Of a DNA stretch of 64,000 nucleotides, positions 1 through 10,135 are shown piece after piece. A program made the translations under genes and the position numbers. The notes beneath the pieces were generated by a model. It saw nothing but the letters and a program-made list of their open reading frames with translations. It made no database searches and was not told where the DNA came from. The DNA comes from Hawksworthiomyces lignivorus. Its lineage: Eukaryota; Ascomycota; Sordariomycetes; Ophiostomatales; Ophiostomataceae. Numbering within the stretch: the stretch's first letter is position 1; each line of letters starts with the position of its first letter. The DNA is taken from assembly GCA_002917075.1 (NCBI GenBank), contig NTMA01000036.1, forward strand, positions 310,001 through 374,000, in the 5' to 3' direction.

Positions 1-1295
1 GCGATTATGGCCCACGCTGCTGCCCATCTGGCTCGCCTCCACGGCATCAAAGTGTCCAATGAAGTTTTCAAGTATAAGACTGAAGCACTGCGCATCGTGA
101 GGCTGTGGATGGAGGATCAATCGCGCGCCTTGAATGATGAAGTCTTTGCTGCCGTAATTCGGCTCTTGACATTCGAGGTGAGTATAACTCAATCTGACCG
201 CTTCCCTGTCAGAATGAATAATCCCTCTTGATTTATGGCCATTTTTATTTTCGCTTATCTGGTACATGGTTCATTTCTAATTAACTCCTACGTAGAGATA
301 TTGGGGCACTGAAGCTGAATGGAGAGTCCATCGAGACGGCCTTCAGCGCATGATCGATGCCCGAGGTGGAATTGCATCTCTCCAGAATAATTGGCGCCTC
401 GGGCTTGTTGCGTATCTGTAAGTCTTCATTCCCTCACCACACTCGTTGCATGTATCTAGATAGCTCTCTCTATAGCAATTTCGTCTTCAACTACTCCACC
501 GAGTACCTAAGCTAACCAAGACGACCCGGCTCCCATAGTGTATCCCTCATGTCCAAACCATCCTGGTTTGACAGCTCCAACAACATATTTGAACTGGCAG
601 AGGCTTCCATGCGATCAGAATTGCATCCATTAAATAACGGTGAAAACTTGCGCCGGGTTCGATGTCTGTGGCTACTATCCTTCATACAAGACATGAACAC
701 ATTTCTGTTCAACTCTGCAGAGCTGCGGAAACACGGACTACGACGGTATCCTGGCGTGCAAGACGCGATATTATTACTGCATGCGGAGATGAAGCGTCAG
801 TCATTCTATGCTGTCGGTAGAGAAGAAGAGGCATGCTCACCTGGCGAGTTCAACCGGTTGTCCTGTCTATTTTTTATCAGCGTGATTCTCCAGACGCCCT
901 CTCAGGAGCCTTCTCTTCCTACCTCGAGGGCCAGCAACCACATCTCAGATGCGCCATTGGCAAACACAACTCCACATCTATCTAATGATCTCATTCTGAT
1001 GGATAGTATCCTTCAGAATTGGAACATCCTGCCGGGGACAGCCCAGGATCTTCACGATCTTCTCTTCAACAATTTTACCGAGCTTCCAGACAGCGCTCAG
1101 AAAAAGAACTACGTCCTGCAGATGACACGCGTTCTAGCATCTCTTAGCAGCGAGGCCCGGCGAGGTGTGGAAAAGTGTTTGCTTCGGATTTTGTCTAAGA
1201 TCGGTGCCAGTAACGAACATGGAACCGAGAGTCAACTGATACTTGAGGAAAATTGGACGCCAGACGACTTGCTTTCGTCAATGCACGGCTTATAG
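1..1295 (+). CDS. Fungal-specific transcription factor, C-terminal part (5' end outside window)
   Basis: Three exons, 1-177, 296-417 and 539-1295, join in one frame of 351 residues that is open at the 5' edge. Intron 1 runs GTGAGT...CGTAG and intron 2 GTAAGT...CATAG with a GCTAAC branch site. The second exon reads YWGTEAEWRVHRDGLQRM followed by a RGG-type motif. That is the conserved W-x-x-H-x-x-G-L-x-x-M pattern in the fungal-specific transcription factor domain (Fungal_trans_2 type) downstream of Zn2Cys6 fingers. The DNA-binding finger would lie upstream and is not visible. The likely role is a nuclear regulator of unknown target genes. The last exon is helical and leucine-rich, as in the family, and ends at a clean TAG. 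The family call rests on pattern memory, not a search. Confidence 0.8.
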
Positions 1296-2119
1296 GTTGA
1301 TACTTGTCTTGCTGCGAGCTGAGCAGCTTTTTATAAACTACACAAAAGTTATCATCTAGCAAGAAAATTAATACCTGATAATACTGATAAGCCTATTCAC
1401 GGTATGTTGCTCAACTCTCTGTGCATTCAGAAAATCTCATATCAGGATTAATTTGCAGTAAAAGGCGAAATTGGTGTCGCAAATTTTTGTAATTAACTTC
1501 CTTAATGACAATGACGACGGCGTCAACCTATGGCTTATGACTTTACAGAACACAACTTGTTGCTGGAAGGAAATAAGGGAGCAATTCCTAACAATTCTCG
1601 GCTTACGGGCATTCGGCTACTTTTGGCACCTACACCATGTGCGATTTTGTGGTATAATACAAGATCATCATATTGTTGGCAATAAACCAGGCTTCTTCTT
1701 TTTTTGGAACAAGGTGTGTTTCTCCAACTGGCATCATAAAACTGGAAAATGTGCACAGTCCGATTCTAGGCCCTTGCACCGTGGTTCCAAGATCTTATAA
1801 CTGCTGATTTGCTATGCTCCAGGGTTCGGGGATGCGGTCATGCGGGAACTCCCAGTCGTTAAACGAAGGCGTTACAGGACATCTCGTTGCCGTCTCTTTG
1901 ACAAAAAAGAAATAGTGAGAGCGGGATGAGCTATCCTCTCGACTCTACCTAACCACCAAGACTATCACAATCCACCAGCATCGCCTAGGGGCAACCGAAA
2001 GCTTACAACTTGGTAGCAACTCCACTATGGACCAGTGATTTTTTCATCACACCAGCTTCCAAAGCATCAGCCACATCAAGGCATCTTCATCTTCCCAGTC
2101 CATCTCTTCGCCAGTTTGC
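1296..2119. other. Intergenic, no supported gene
   Basis: This is the 3' flank of the regulator gene and then AT-rich DNA. A reading frame at 1471-1800 has no ATG start and no protein-like composition. I see no repeat or RNA gene here. Confidence 0.5.
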
Positions 2120-2476
2120 ATGGCACAAAGCACACAAGAACTCAAACGCTTTCTCGCCACCAATCACCCGTTCACATCCATCTTCACCCCCTCTGAAGTC
2201 ACCCTCCTACATTCTCTTTCTCCAATTCCGCTCGACCAAACCATTCAATACAACTTTCCCATCGACTGGCTCGACAATAAACGATCATTTACCGCAGCCG
2301 TGCGTCGTTGGCGAGAAGACACTGCTCTAAACCCCCTACCACAGTTACAGAATCTCGCTCTACATACCCCTGTACCCATCCGTTCCGCACCTCCTCCACC
2401 ACACACGCCGTCGGTACTCCAACAACGAAGAAAGCTTACGGGGAGGGCACGAAGTAGCCTCTCCTTTACTGTGTAG
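2120..2476 (+). CDS. Possible small protein, 118 aa, doubtful
   Basis: A single-exon frame starts at the ATG in the context GTTTGCATGGCA. The first 75 residues look protein-like: a helix rich in Leu/Phe, then Trp-Arg-Glu charged segments. The C-terminal third is Pro/Arg-rich (APPPPHTP). A competing frame at 2010-2330 overlaps it and looks like noise. I do not recognise the protein. It lies between a transcription factor gene and a broken HNH-like fragment, so it could itself be a gene remnant. Confidence 0.3.
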   Translation: MAQSTQELKRFLATNHPFTSIFTPSEVTLLHSLSPIPLDQTIQYNFPIDWLDNKRSFTAAVRRWREDTALNPLPQLQNLALHTPVPIRSAPPPPHTPSVLQQRRKLTGRARSSLSFTV

Positions 2477-2522
2477 GCGGACGAGTTGTACGATGAGACA
2501 GTAGCAGCCTCGGGGTCAGGTC

Positions 2523-2552
2523 GGCCTCTGGCCTACGGCCAGAGGCCTTTTT
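2523..2552 (+). repeat. Perfect 11-bp inverted repeat followed by T5
   Basis: GGCCTCTGGCC at 2523-2533 and its exact complement at 2537-2547 are separated by the 3-nt loop TAC and followed by TTTTT (2548-2552). The shape is that of a bacterial intrinsic terminator, although the surroundings are fungal. It sits 46 bp after the stop of the doubtful small ORF. Confidence 0.85.
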
Positions 2553-2789
2553 CGGTTCTCAACCAATTCGCAACCAATTGACTTCGTTTCAGTCTTCGCG
2601 AATAGCCTCTTGACTCTCGGGTACCGTATATTGTATGTTCAGGTGGCTGCCTCCTCTATCTTCGTGAAAAGGACCAGGAGTCTGGCTCCCTCTCTTGTAT
2701 GCCCCTGGGCGGTGAGAGGGCAGATAGCTCCAGACAGCTAAATTCTCCACCTCTCTACAGCACTGCGCAGGGGTCCTCGCACCTACGAC

Positions 2790-3129
2790 TCAATATCTTT
2801 CAGCTATCAGAAGTTCATCCATAGATAGGTGGACTCGTTGGATACCAGCCTCGTCTAATGTGACGTACCCCTCAAAAGCCTTCGCCACGACAATTGCACA
2901 TGCTGAGTGGGCTGTACCGTGATGAACCCCGTATCCTCCGTCTGCCGTGCCGCCCACTCGGGGTAATGTCAATAAAGCTCTAAGGCCATTGCGATATCCT
3001 GAATGGAGAAATTGGATATCTCCCGGGGTCGAAATCGTGTCGGTGGAGCCGGCTATTAAAATGGTGGCATGATTGACGAAGTAGAAATGAGGTTGAGGTA
3101 GAGGTTGCTTCAAGACGTGAAAGTTCATT
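2790..3129 (-). pseudogene. HNH-endonuclease-like N-terminal fragment, broken
   Basis: The minus-strand frame starts with MNFHVLKQPLPQPHFYFV (ATG near 3129) and includes GGYGVHHGTAHSACAIVV and FEGYVTLDEAG. These resemble, from memory, the region upstream of the HNH motif in a family of fungal HNH-endonuclease proteins (HHGTxxxACAIxAGNxWDGFxxLD). The frame stops after LLIAERY at 2790, where that family continues. I find no donor site before the stop that would rescue it and no HNH motif downstream. A truncated relic is the best reading. A start upstream at 3167 is possible but has lower-quality sequence. Confidence 0.45.
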
Positions 3130-3167
3130 TGTATTTGAAAAAAATCTAAGTACATAGTAGAGAACAA

Positions 3168-4071
3168 GAATAATCAGAAGAACAATGTGATGGGTTCTTA
3201 CGATAAGATAAGATCGCCAGTATAATGACTCACAAGATGGAGGCAATGACGTGCATGTTGATTGTTCCACGTGCCGTCTAGGTGCTCTACTTGTTCTACC
3301 CTCTGTAAACCTAGAAGACTCTTTATTCTGTATTAATAGAATGCTCTATTTATCCGTCGTGTATGCATTAAAGAGAAAGGCTAATCGAATTCCAAAATAA
3401 AATATTTAGATACTATTTTTTTCCCCTTGTCTTATTCCTTCAACTTCAAAATATTGCCGCCATCCTATCTAATTGACGAAGCATTGTGTCGATCTTACCC
3501 TCGTATACTTGTCAATACGTATGCTTTCCACGTTTCTTTTTGATTCGTTTCTAGAAATGAAGATGAGTGATAGAATAGTGCAGGCCAGACACCTTTTTGT
3601 TTATCGCTCCAAAGAAATCGAAGACTTTCAAGTTTAAGATAGACAGAATTGTAGAGATTCACAGCCACAATTTCATGCAATAGAAGAAGTCCATAACAGA
3701 CAATATTCGGCCTCTGTTTCTTTGTTTCTTTTTTTAGTTTCTTTTAATGTGTCTCTAGAAAACTCCAATTCTCATATTTCATTCTTTCAGCACTCGAAGA
3801 ATGAACAGTTGCCAAACAAAGAGATCGAACAGAGGAGAGATCAAGAATACAGTTAAGCGCGCAGTTGACTTGTTCCTTTCTAAATAGTAATAAACAGGAT
3901 AAGCATCGTCATGGAGTATAAATCAAGTGTTGTCCCAACTTCTTCAGATGTTTGGATTGATTCATACCATCAACGAAAACAAACTTCAGCTTTATCACCA
4001 GAAAGCGCATAACAATCGCATAACCCAAAATCACCTCAAACAATTGAACTTTTCAGCCAAAATTAGATACA
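3168..4071. other. AT-rich intergenic region with 5' flank of the next gene
   Basis: Strongly AT-rich between about 3300 and 3480, with runs such as TTAATAGAATGCTC. From 3900 it becomes the promoter and leader of the following gene. No supported gene. Confidence 0.5.
3917..3923 (+). promoter_or_regulatory. TATA-box-like TATAAAT
   Basis: TATAAAT lies 149 bp upstream of the ATG at 4072 and is followed by a CA-rich leader, the usual fungal spacing. Confidence 0.45.
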
Positions 4072-6135
4072 ATGCCTCCGCAGCCTCGTAACAAGAGCAA
4101 GGCTACAAAGCCTCCTGCCTCTACGAACAGAAGAAAGAGTACTGGCAGCGATTCTGCAGCGGCTGCCAAGAAGAAGTCTGACGAAAGCCGGCAGCCGCCG
4201 AAGAGCTCCAAACCAAAGGACGCTCCCGTCAGGACTGTCCAGCGTAAGATTCCCTTTTCAAGAAGCACTTCTGGACTCTGGGGGAGTGCCGCAATGGCTG
4301 ACATTTCTGTCACAGCACAACCTTCTTCGGCTCCTAAGGTATATACCGCCCGTCGGACCGGTAGCAGCGGTGGCCCCAGGGGAGAGACCAATCCTCCTGC
4401 CAAAACGGTTCAAACCAGACTTACTTCGGCAGTGATTAGCAGAAGCAAATCGGTTGATAATTTGGCCAGGGCCTCAACCGCTGATCCGTCTGTATGTGAT
4501 GTCGCATCTGAAAGCGAGACCTCCAGTAGAGATAGCCCTGGCGGCGATATTCCTCTTGTAATCAAGCGCTACATCGACTCTGCCATCAAGGAGTCTGGTC
4601 CAACTGCAGGCAGAGATGAAGTCAGCATGCTGCTGCGCGCAGCAGAGTATGTTGAGAAAGCCACGGAGAATGCCAAGGAGAAAGAGAAAGAGGAATATGA
4701 AAAGAGCAAACAACAACACGAAGAGGACAAAAAGCAACATGAGGCAGACAAAGAGAAGCTCCAGGAAGACAAAAGGAAGCATGAAGAGGACAAAGCAAAC
4801 CTTGAACAACGGCTTAAGCAACTCGAGTACAATCACAACTGGCTCTCAGTTGAGAACAGTCGCCTCACTGAGCGAGTCGAGACTCTTCAGAATCAACTCA
4901 CGCCAGCGCCCCGCCAACAATTTGATTTCAGCGTGCTGAATCCTGCCCTGGGCCAGAGAGTTATGCCAGCGACGCTCTCTGTCAAGATTTCCCCTAACAC
5001 TTCAGCCCAGACAATTCCAGTGTCCGTACCGTGGCCTATGCTCCCAGGTCAGACATTTATCGGCCGACGGTTATCTGAGAGGGAAATGGCTGCTGCGCGT
5101 GCCGGTACTCTCAGGCGTGCCGCTGCCGCTGCGCAGGCTACTGCCCCTACGCAGACCATTCCCCCTGCGTATGCCACTGCTCCTACGTATGCCGCTGCCC
5201 CTGCGCATACTGCAACACCAACATATGCCGCTGCACCTGCGTATACCGCTCCGTCTTCATATGCTACTGCCCTGACGTATGCCACTGCCCCCTCACAATC
5301 GGTTACACCTACGCATACCGTTGCCGTTACGCAACCTTCCGCCTCTACACGAGCCGGTCCACCTCCACAGCTTCAACTCTCGAGGGCATCCTTCGGTAAC
5401 CTCTTCAGCCACATTACGCAGTCACCTGTCCCTCGGTCGCCCCTGAAGCGTGTAGCTTCTCAGAGTGGGGATGTTGCATCTTCTCCTGCCAAGCGTGTGG
5501 AGTTCGCAAGGCCAAGTGACACAAATGTGACCTATGATTTTTTCGGCAGGCCCACTGTTCAAAACGCTGCACACGATACGAGCAGCAGCGTGGCCATTCA
5601 GCCAACTCTGCCAACTGGAGTGCAGCAGCAGCCAACAGCTTCCGAAGGGGGTTTACAGGGACACCCCATCCAAATCGACGACGATGACGACGACAACCTT
5701 TTTGTGCGTCCTCATCCTCCTATGGTCACGGTAGCTCCTCCGGCTAGTCAGAGCCTCCAAAGCGCGAACGACGACAACTCGATTTTTATCAGTCCTCGTC
5801 CTTCTACAAACACAGCAGGTCCTGCGGATTCCCAGAGCCTCCAAAATGCTCCAGTGACCGATACGACTAGCTTTAATCTTACCGCAACGGCACCAGAGCG
5901 CTCTCTTCCCAGGCGACGGGATGCCGTCACCATAACCGACACCGCTACCAATACCCACTATCACTATTTAAGCTATAGCGGAGCTGGTCCGTCGGACGCT
6001 TTTGGTGTTCCTGTCACGAAGTTGCCGCTCGACGACCCCAGCGAAGAATCGTGGAGCTCTCAAGATGCCAACGCAAAAGTTTATACTAGACGGTACACCC
6101 CAAAACCTCCGCGTAGACATAGCTATGGTAAGTAG
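4072..6135 (+). CDS. Uncharacterised coiled-coil, low-complexity protein, 687 aa
   Basis: A single long exon with ATG in the context GATACAATGCC. Residues 1-60 are basic and Ser/Lys-rich. Residues about 181-276 form a charged coiled coil with repeats of the type HEEDKKQHEADKEK, then a Leu heptad end. Residues about 362-420 are a degenerate repeat of Tyr/His-Ala/Thr-Ala-Pro units. Near residue 533 is an Asp run preceded by PIQI, which resembles a SUMO-interacting motif (hydrophobic core plus acids). I recognise no catalytic domain. A nuclear scaffold role would be a guess from composition only. The stop codon lies inside a donor site (TATG/GTAAGTAG at 6128). If an intron 6128-6179 is used, the protein instead ends AIRGLYDSLPTGRET at 6226. 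Confidence 0.75.
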   Translation: MPPQPRNKSKATKPPASTNRRKSTGSDSAAAAKKKSDESRQPPKSSKPKDAPVRTVQRKIPFSRSTSGLWGSAAMADISVTAQPSSAPKVYTARRTGSSGGPRGETNPPAKTVQTRLTSAVISRSKSVDNLARASTADPSVCDVASESETSSRDSPGGDIPLVIKRYIDSAIKESGPTAGRDEVSMLLRAAEYVEKATENAKEKEKEEYEKSKQQHEEDKKQHEADKEKLQEDKRKHEEDKANLEQRLKQLEYNHNWLSVENSRLTERVETLQNQLTPAPRQQFDFSVLNPALGQRVMPATLSVKISPNTSAQTIPVSVPWPMLPGQTFIGRRLSEREMAAARAGTLRRAAAAAQATAPTQTIPPAYATAPTYAAAPAHTATPTYAAAPAYTAPSSYATALTYATAPSQSVTPTHTVAVTQPSASTRAGPPPQLQLSRASFGNLFSHITQSPVPRSPLKRVASQSGDVASSPAKRVEFARPSDTNVTYDFFGRPTVQNAAHDTSSSVAIQPTLPTGVQQQPTASEGGLQGHPIQIDDDDDDNLFVRPHPPMVTVAPPASQSLQSANDDNSIFISPRPSTNTAGPADSQSLQNAPVTDTTSFNLTATAPERSLPRRRDAVTITDTATNTHYHYLSYSGAGPSDAFGVPVTKLPLDDPSEESWSSQDANAKVYTRRYTPKPPRRHSYGK

Positions 6136-6605
6136 CATTTAAGGTGAGCCCATACTCTATTTAAATTGGAGACAATAAGCAATCCGTGGATTGTATGATA
6201 GTCTTCCCACTGGAAGGGAGACATAGAAGGTGAGAAGGCCATTAGATTGCTATTCTGGTAGGTTGGTATTTTGAAGATCTGGTAAGTTTGTCGTTTGATT
6301 TATTTAATAGATTTGCTTTCACGAAGTGAGAAACAGTGATGTAATGGTGTGTTTATGCCATTAATGTCAGGCCATTTTGGACAAATCTGACTAGGAAGCC
6401 CTTGACCTCCGAACTCTTCAGCAAAATAAAGCGCTACGATAGAGGTAAAGGCGCTCGTCACCTAGCTAAACAGATATCTCACTAACAATAATATTAAATA
6501 TTTATGCGATTTAGCCAAGTAGCCTTCCACCTGTGTGTTTCGTTGGCAGCAGATGCCTTCACTATTCTTCTTAACGCAGAGTCCCACTCCTAGACGCACC
6601 TCGTA

Positions 6606-7298
6606 CGCACATGCGAAGTTGGAGACTGCGTCCTCGCGCAAGTGCGCATGAACTCTGGTTTTCCTGCATGGATTCCTTGCTGGCGTTTGTCACTCGCATG
6701 TGCGCAAGACAAGCCACGCATGTGCGTTGCTTCGCATGAAAGACAATGGTGTTGGAGGATAAGATCTAGGCGACTACCCTTGAACAGAAGCAACGAATAA
6801 ACAATGTGATAGCGAGTTAAATCCATAGATTGCTCTCAAAGGTCCTCTAGGCGGTTCACTGCCCCAAGTGCGTTTATCATTTTTCACCAGTTCTTTCGCT
6901 ACCTGGAAATTCTGGAATAGAGGCCTTCGTCAGTTTCACCATATGTGCTATGACAAACTTCGTCTCAAATAAGCAGCTTCCCTCGGTCGTTTACAGTATC
7001 ATTGTTTATTTTATATGCTGCAATCCTCTACAGAGGTATGATATTACATACATTTTGCTATTTTTCTATTTAATGTCATATATGTGGCTCTTTCTCATGA
7101 AGCATGAGAACCTTGGTTGATCGCACTTGTCCTCGCGCAATAGCGGCAAACATGGTGAATGAAAAGATCGTGACAGTATTCGAACCTCGCAAGAGCGCGA
7201 ATCTATCAAATTTTGGTCGCCACTATGTCAGGCCGCAAGTGCGAGGAGTAATAGAAATAAATGACTTTCAGTCGCAGTTGAGGTTTTTCGCAAGTGCG
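6606..7298. repeat. Dispersed near-palindromic decamer CGCA(A/T)GTGCG
   Basis: Exact copies, in either orientation, occur at 6606-6615 (CGCACATGCG), 6637-6646 (CGCAAGTGCG), 6695-6704 and 6717-6726 (CGCATGTGCG), 7234-7243 and 7289-7298 (CGCAAGTGCG). One-mismatch copies are at 6863-6872, 7188-7197 and 7647-7656, with weaker ones at 7123 and 7137. The spacing is irregular, so this is not a tandem array. Confidence 0.8.
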
Positions 7299-8210
7299 CC
7301 AGGTATTGATCACGTTCCATTCATCTTCTCTAATCAGAGTTTACGTTTGCCACCACCAGCCGTTTGAACTTCTAGTGTTTCTATTTAATTTAGACTCTTC
7401 TTTCATTTCTTACGATCTTCTTAGGGGTTTCCGTTTCTCATTTTCGTGGAATCTTCTACTTCTTTGACACTTCATTGTCTCTCTCCTGGAGAGACAAGAC
7501 GTCTCTTCGCACAAAGGATCTTGAATCTTGCGACATTTCTACTCATGTAACGAAGATGTATCTAGGCAAAAGGTTGAGAGATAAGGAATGGCGGTGAAGA
7601 GGTTCTTAAAAAAAATACTTTTTACTATGTATTTTTTTTCTTAACCTGCACATGCGATTGCTGCCCGCCTTCCAGGTGTTTGCGCGAAACAAGAGAAGAA
7701 GCAAAAGACCAACATCGTCATGGCAAATAAAATTCAAGAGTATGTGAAGTTGGGCAACAATAGATCTAGCGGCCTGTTAAATTAAGCCAGCTCCAATGTG
7801 GGCTACGGTTTCTATACACAAGGTTCATTATTCCTTAAATATGAAATATGCAATACATTGTCTCTTCATGAATGAGCATATTTTTTTACTCATTTGTAAC
7901 GCAATATATGCCCGCGAGCTTCCTTCTCAATTGTCTTTGTCGCTCCTAATTCAGACACTAGTATCCCTCCCAAAAACAGGGGGGGAAATGAAGGGGGAAA
8001 AAAAGAAAAAGAAAATATGCACAAGAAGCAAATGAATGGCTACTAAATAGGTTTGCCATACAATGCCTTGCGTTGAGAGGCTCCAAAAATTTTTACAGAA
8101 TAGAGTACAATATATCACAACAATTCATATACGAAGGCAGGTGTGAAAAGAAAAGAAAATTAAAAAATAATAGTAGTAGGAGCTACAATCATAAAATTAT
8201 ATATGTTGGC

Positions 8211-8216
8211 AAAAAA
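8211..8216 (-). terminator. RNA polymerase III T6 terminator
   Basis: Six T residues on the minus strand begin about 10 nt past the 3' end of the tRNA, as expected for Pol III termination. Confidence 0.7.
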
Positions 8217-8225
8217 GAAAGGTGG

Positions 8226-8297
8226 TGGACCGGCTGGGAATCGAACCCAGGACCTCTCCCATGCTAAGGGAGTGTTATACCATTAAACCACAGGCCC
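8226..8297 (-). tRNA. tRNA-Ala (anticodon AGC)
   Basis: 72 nt on the minus strand, without an intron. The anticodon arm is CTCCC-TTAGCAT-GGGAG, giving AGC. The T arm is CTGGG-TTCGAAT-CCCAG and the D arm contains GGTTTAATGGTATAAC. The acceptor stem GGGCCTG / CCGGTCC pairs at all positions except 6-67 (U-C mismatch), with one G-U pair; the discriminator is A. The AGC anticodon decodes alanine GCU/GCC codons. A T6 Pol III terminator follows. The mismatch leaves a little doubt about full activity. Confidence 0.92.
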
Positions 8298-10135
8298 ATT
8301 GTCTTGTTATATTAGGATTTTTGGCTAGGTTGCACTTGTAATGGAAAAGTAGATGAGACGACGATGTTTTTTCAGAAGTTGTGGGTTTTGCCAAAAATAG
8401 CTTCAAAATTTTTATGCGGGTTGAGAATTAAAAATTCAATTGTGGATGTTTCTACGGAGTAGTGGAGAACAAAATTTTCCATTGTCGGAATTTGGTTTCT
8501 GGATCCTCCTGGTTGGTCCCTTTTTGGGGAACTCATACGGAGTACTCCATAGATGCGAGGAGATAATGGGAAGAAGGATACAAAAGCTAAAAGTATATTT
8601 TAAACCCCCCCCCAAACCCCCCCCAAAAAGCAATATATGCCGTCTCTATATTGGGGAAAGAAGGAGAAAGAAGCACCATAGTTGCGGTAATATAGACATT
8701 TGAAGTTAAATTTGAATAGACAAAATACAAATAAAAGAGGGTATGTTAGGCTGTAGTCAGATCTCCTTAAAGCTGGGAACCACTTGTTGTGCAACAGTGC
8801 TGCCAGTTAACGCTTGAAGGTAATCAAGACAACTGCCTGGGTCAACTAGAAAAAATAGAGTAGATGTTGAAGAAAACTGGTTCTGTTACACGAAATTGTA
8901 ATTTAGATTGGACTAATCTTGCACACGTGTGCTCTCCTGCTTAGGTTCCTGCTTATTGTATCTGTCGGACCACACGGCTGGCATCTGAGTCTTCTTCTTG
9001 TTCAAAGATGCCTCGCAGTCCAATATGACCGCTCTGAAGACATCCGGGCTCTACGTTCCACAGCGTTATTGTGCTCCATCCTCAAATAGGAAACTGATAA
9101 CCGATAATTAGAAGCGGAAAGCATATATGATTATTAAATGAGGAGACCGGCTGCTCGCCAGTAGATGCAATCCAAGAATATGCAGGCATTTTGACAAGAC
9201 ACCAAAATTGAATATGATGGAGGTATAAAGAAACATCAAGAGGAAAATAAATCAGGGTCTTTGAAATAGCACAATACAAATGAGAGGTCTTCCTAATCTA
9301 CCGCAGGGTTATGTGGGTGTGCTTTATTAGTGAGAAGTCTCTCCCACAGGCGAAGAGCACCTTGTATGCCCTCTCTCCACGGCATTTCCGGGGATCTCTA
9401 CTCGCTCATGTGCACGCTCCAAAGCGATTCTGTTCCCTTTTTTTGTCGCTTCTTTTTTATGTCTATGTTCTAAACCATCTTTTCCTACTTACTCCATCCA
9501 AAGAACTCTCTTCTCTCAGCCCTACCTGTCCAAGAAGTAAGCTCTGGTGCGCCAGACTTACCGTCACTATCAACGTACGGAAAGCGTGCTCTGTGCGCAT
9601 GTCTCAGGCGCAGTTTCCTAAATTGCAAAGCGGCAGAAGTGGGTTTTGCGGGGAAGCTGCCAGGGCGAGAAGCTCCTGCCTTGCCTCTTGCTCATCGATC
9701 GGTTATATTGTATGGTTGTCTGCACGAATGTTTAATTAAAAATATTCTGAAAAACCATCGTCGAGCTTCAGCAAATCGAATAGTTCCTCATTCTGTGCCC
9801 CTTGAATAATGTCACAAAGGGTGCAGATCCGGTATTGCGTCCCCCTGCATCACCCACGCACGCGCACTTCTGGTGGGCAGTAAATGATCAGCCCGCCCCA
9901 CTATAGCTTCCGCCTTGTGCCAATGAAGCTCCTACGCCAAAAGGTGCTCCGCATCTCCTACAGGCCTCCATTTCCTTAACGCTTTCTACTCTTCCCTTTG
10001 CGTCATTCCCTCGTGAAACCTCTCACCATACAATTTTCGAACCTCCGCATCCAGCATTCCAATCTCGTATCGACTTTCATCCCCATGCCTCACTAAGACG
10101 CGCGCGTGTATCACTCAACCAACTTCCCTGCTATC
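8298..10135. other. Intergenic, tRNA 5' flank to ATG29 leader
   Basis: Contains C-runs (8604-8626, two runs split by AAA) and two TACGGAGTA octamers (8453, 8536). From about 9930 the CT/CA-rich leader of ATG29 begins. The frame at 9311-9739 is rich in Leu/Ser/Cys without domain signs and is probably noise. Confidence 0.5.

Larger units (their letters stand above)
6136..8225. other. AT-rich gene-free region carrying a CGCA(A/T)GTGCG cluster
   Basis: About 2.1 kb without a supported gene. Between 6606 and 7656 the otherwise AT-rich sequence is dotted with a 10-bp near-palindrome. The reading frames at 6590-6826 (-) and 7104-7367 (+) run through these motifs and look like chance frames. Confidence 0.55.

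Noticed and set aside
8073..8267. Frame ending in GWESNPGPLPC
   Set aside because: This is the classic false protein made by translating the T-arm of a tRNA gene in reverse; it overlaps the tRNA-Ala on the opposite strand.
9311..9739. 142-aa plus-strand frame
   Set aside because: Leu/Ser/Cys-rich without domains, no good start context, and no splice partners; it looks like chance in pyrimidine-rich DNA.
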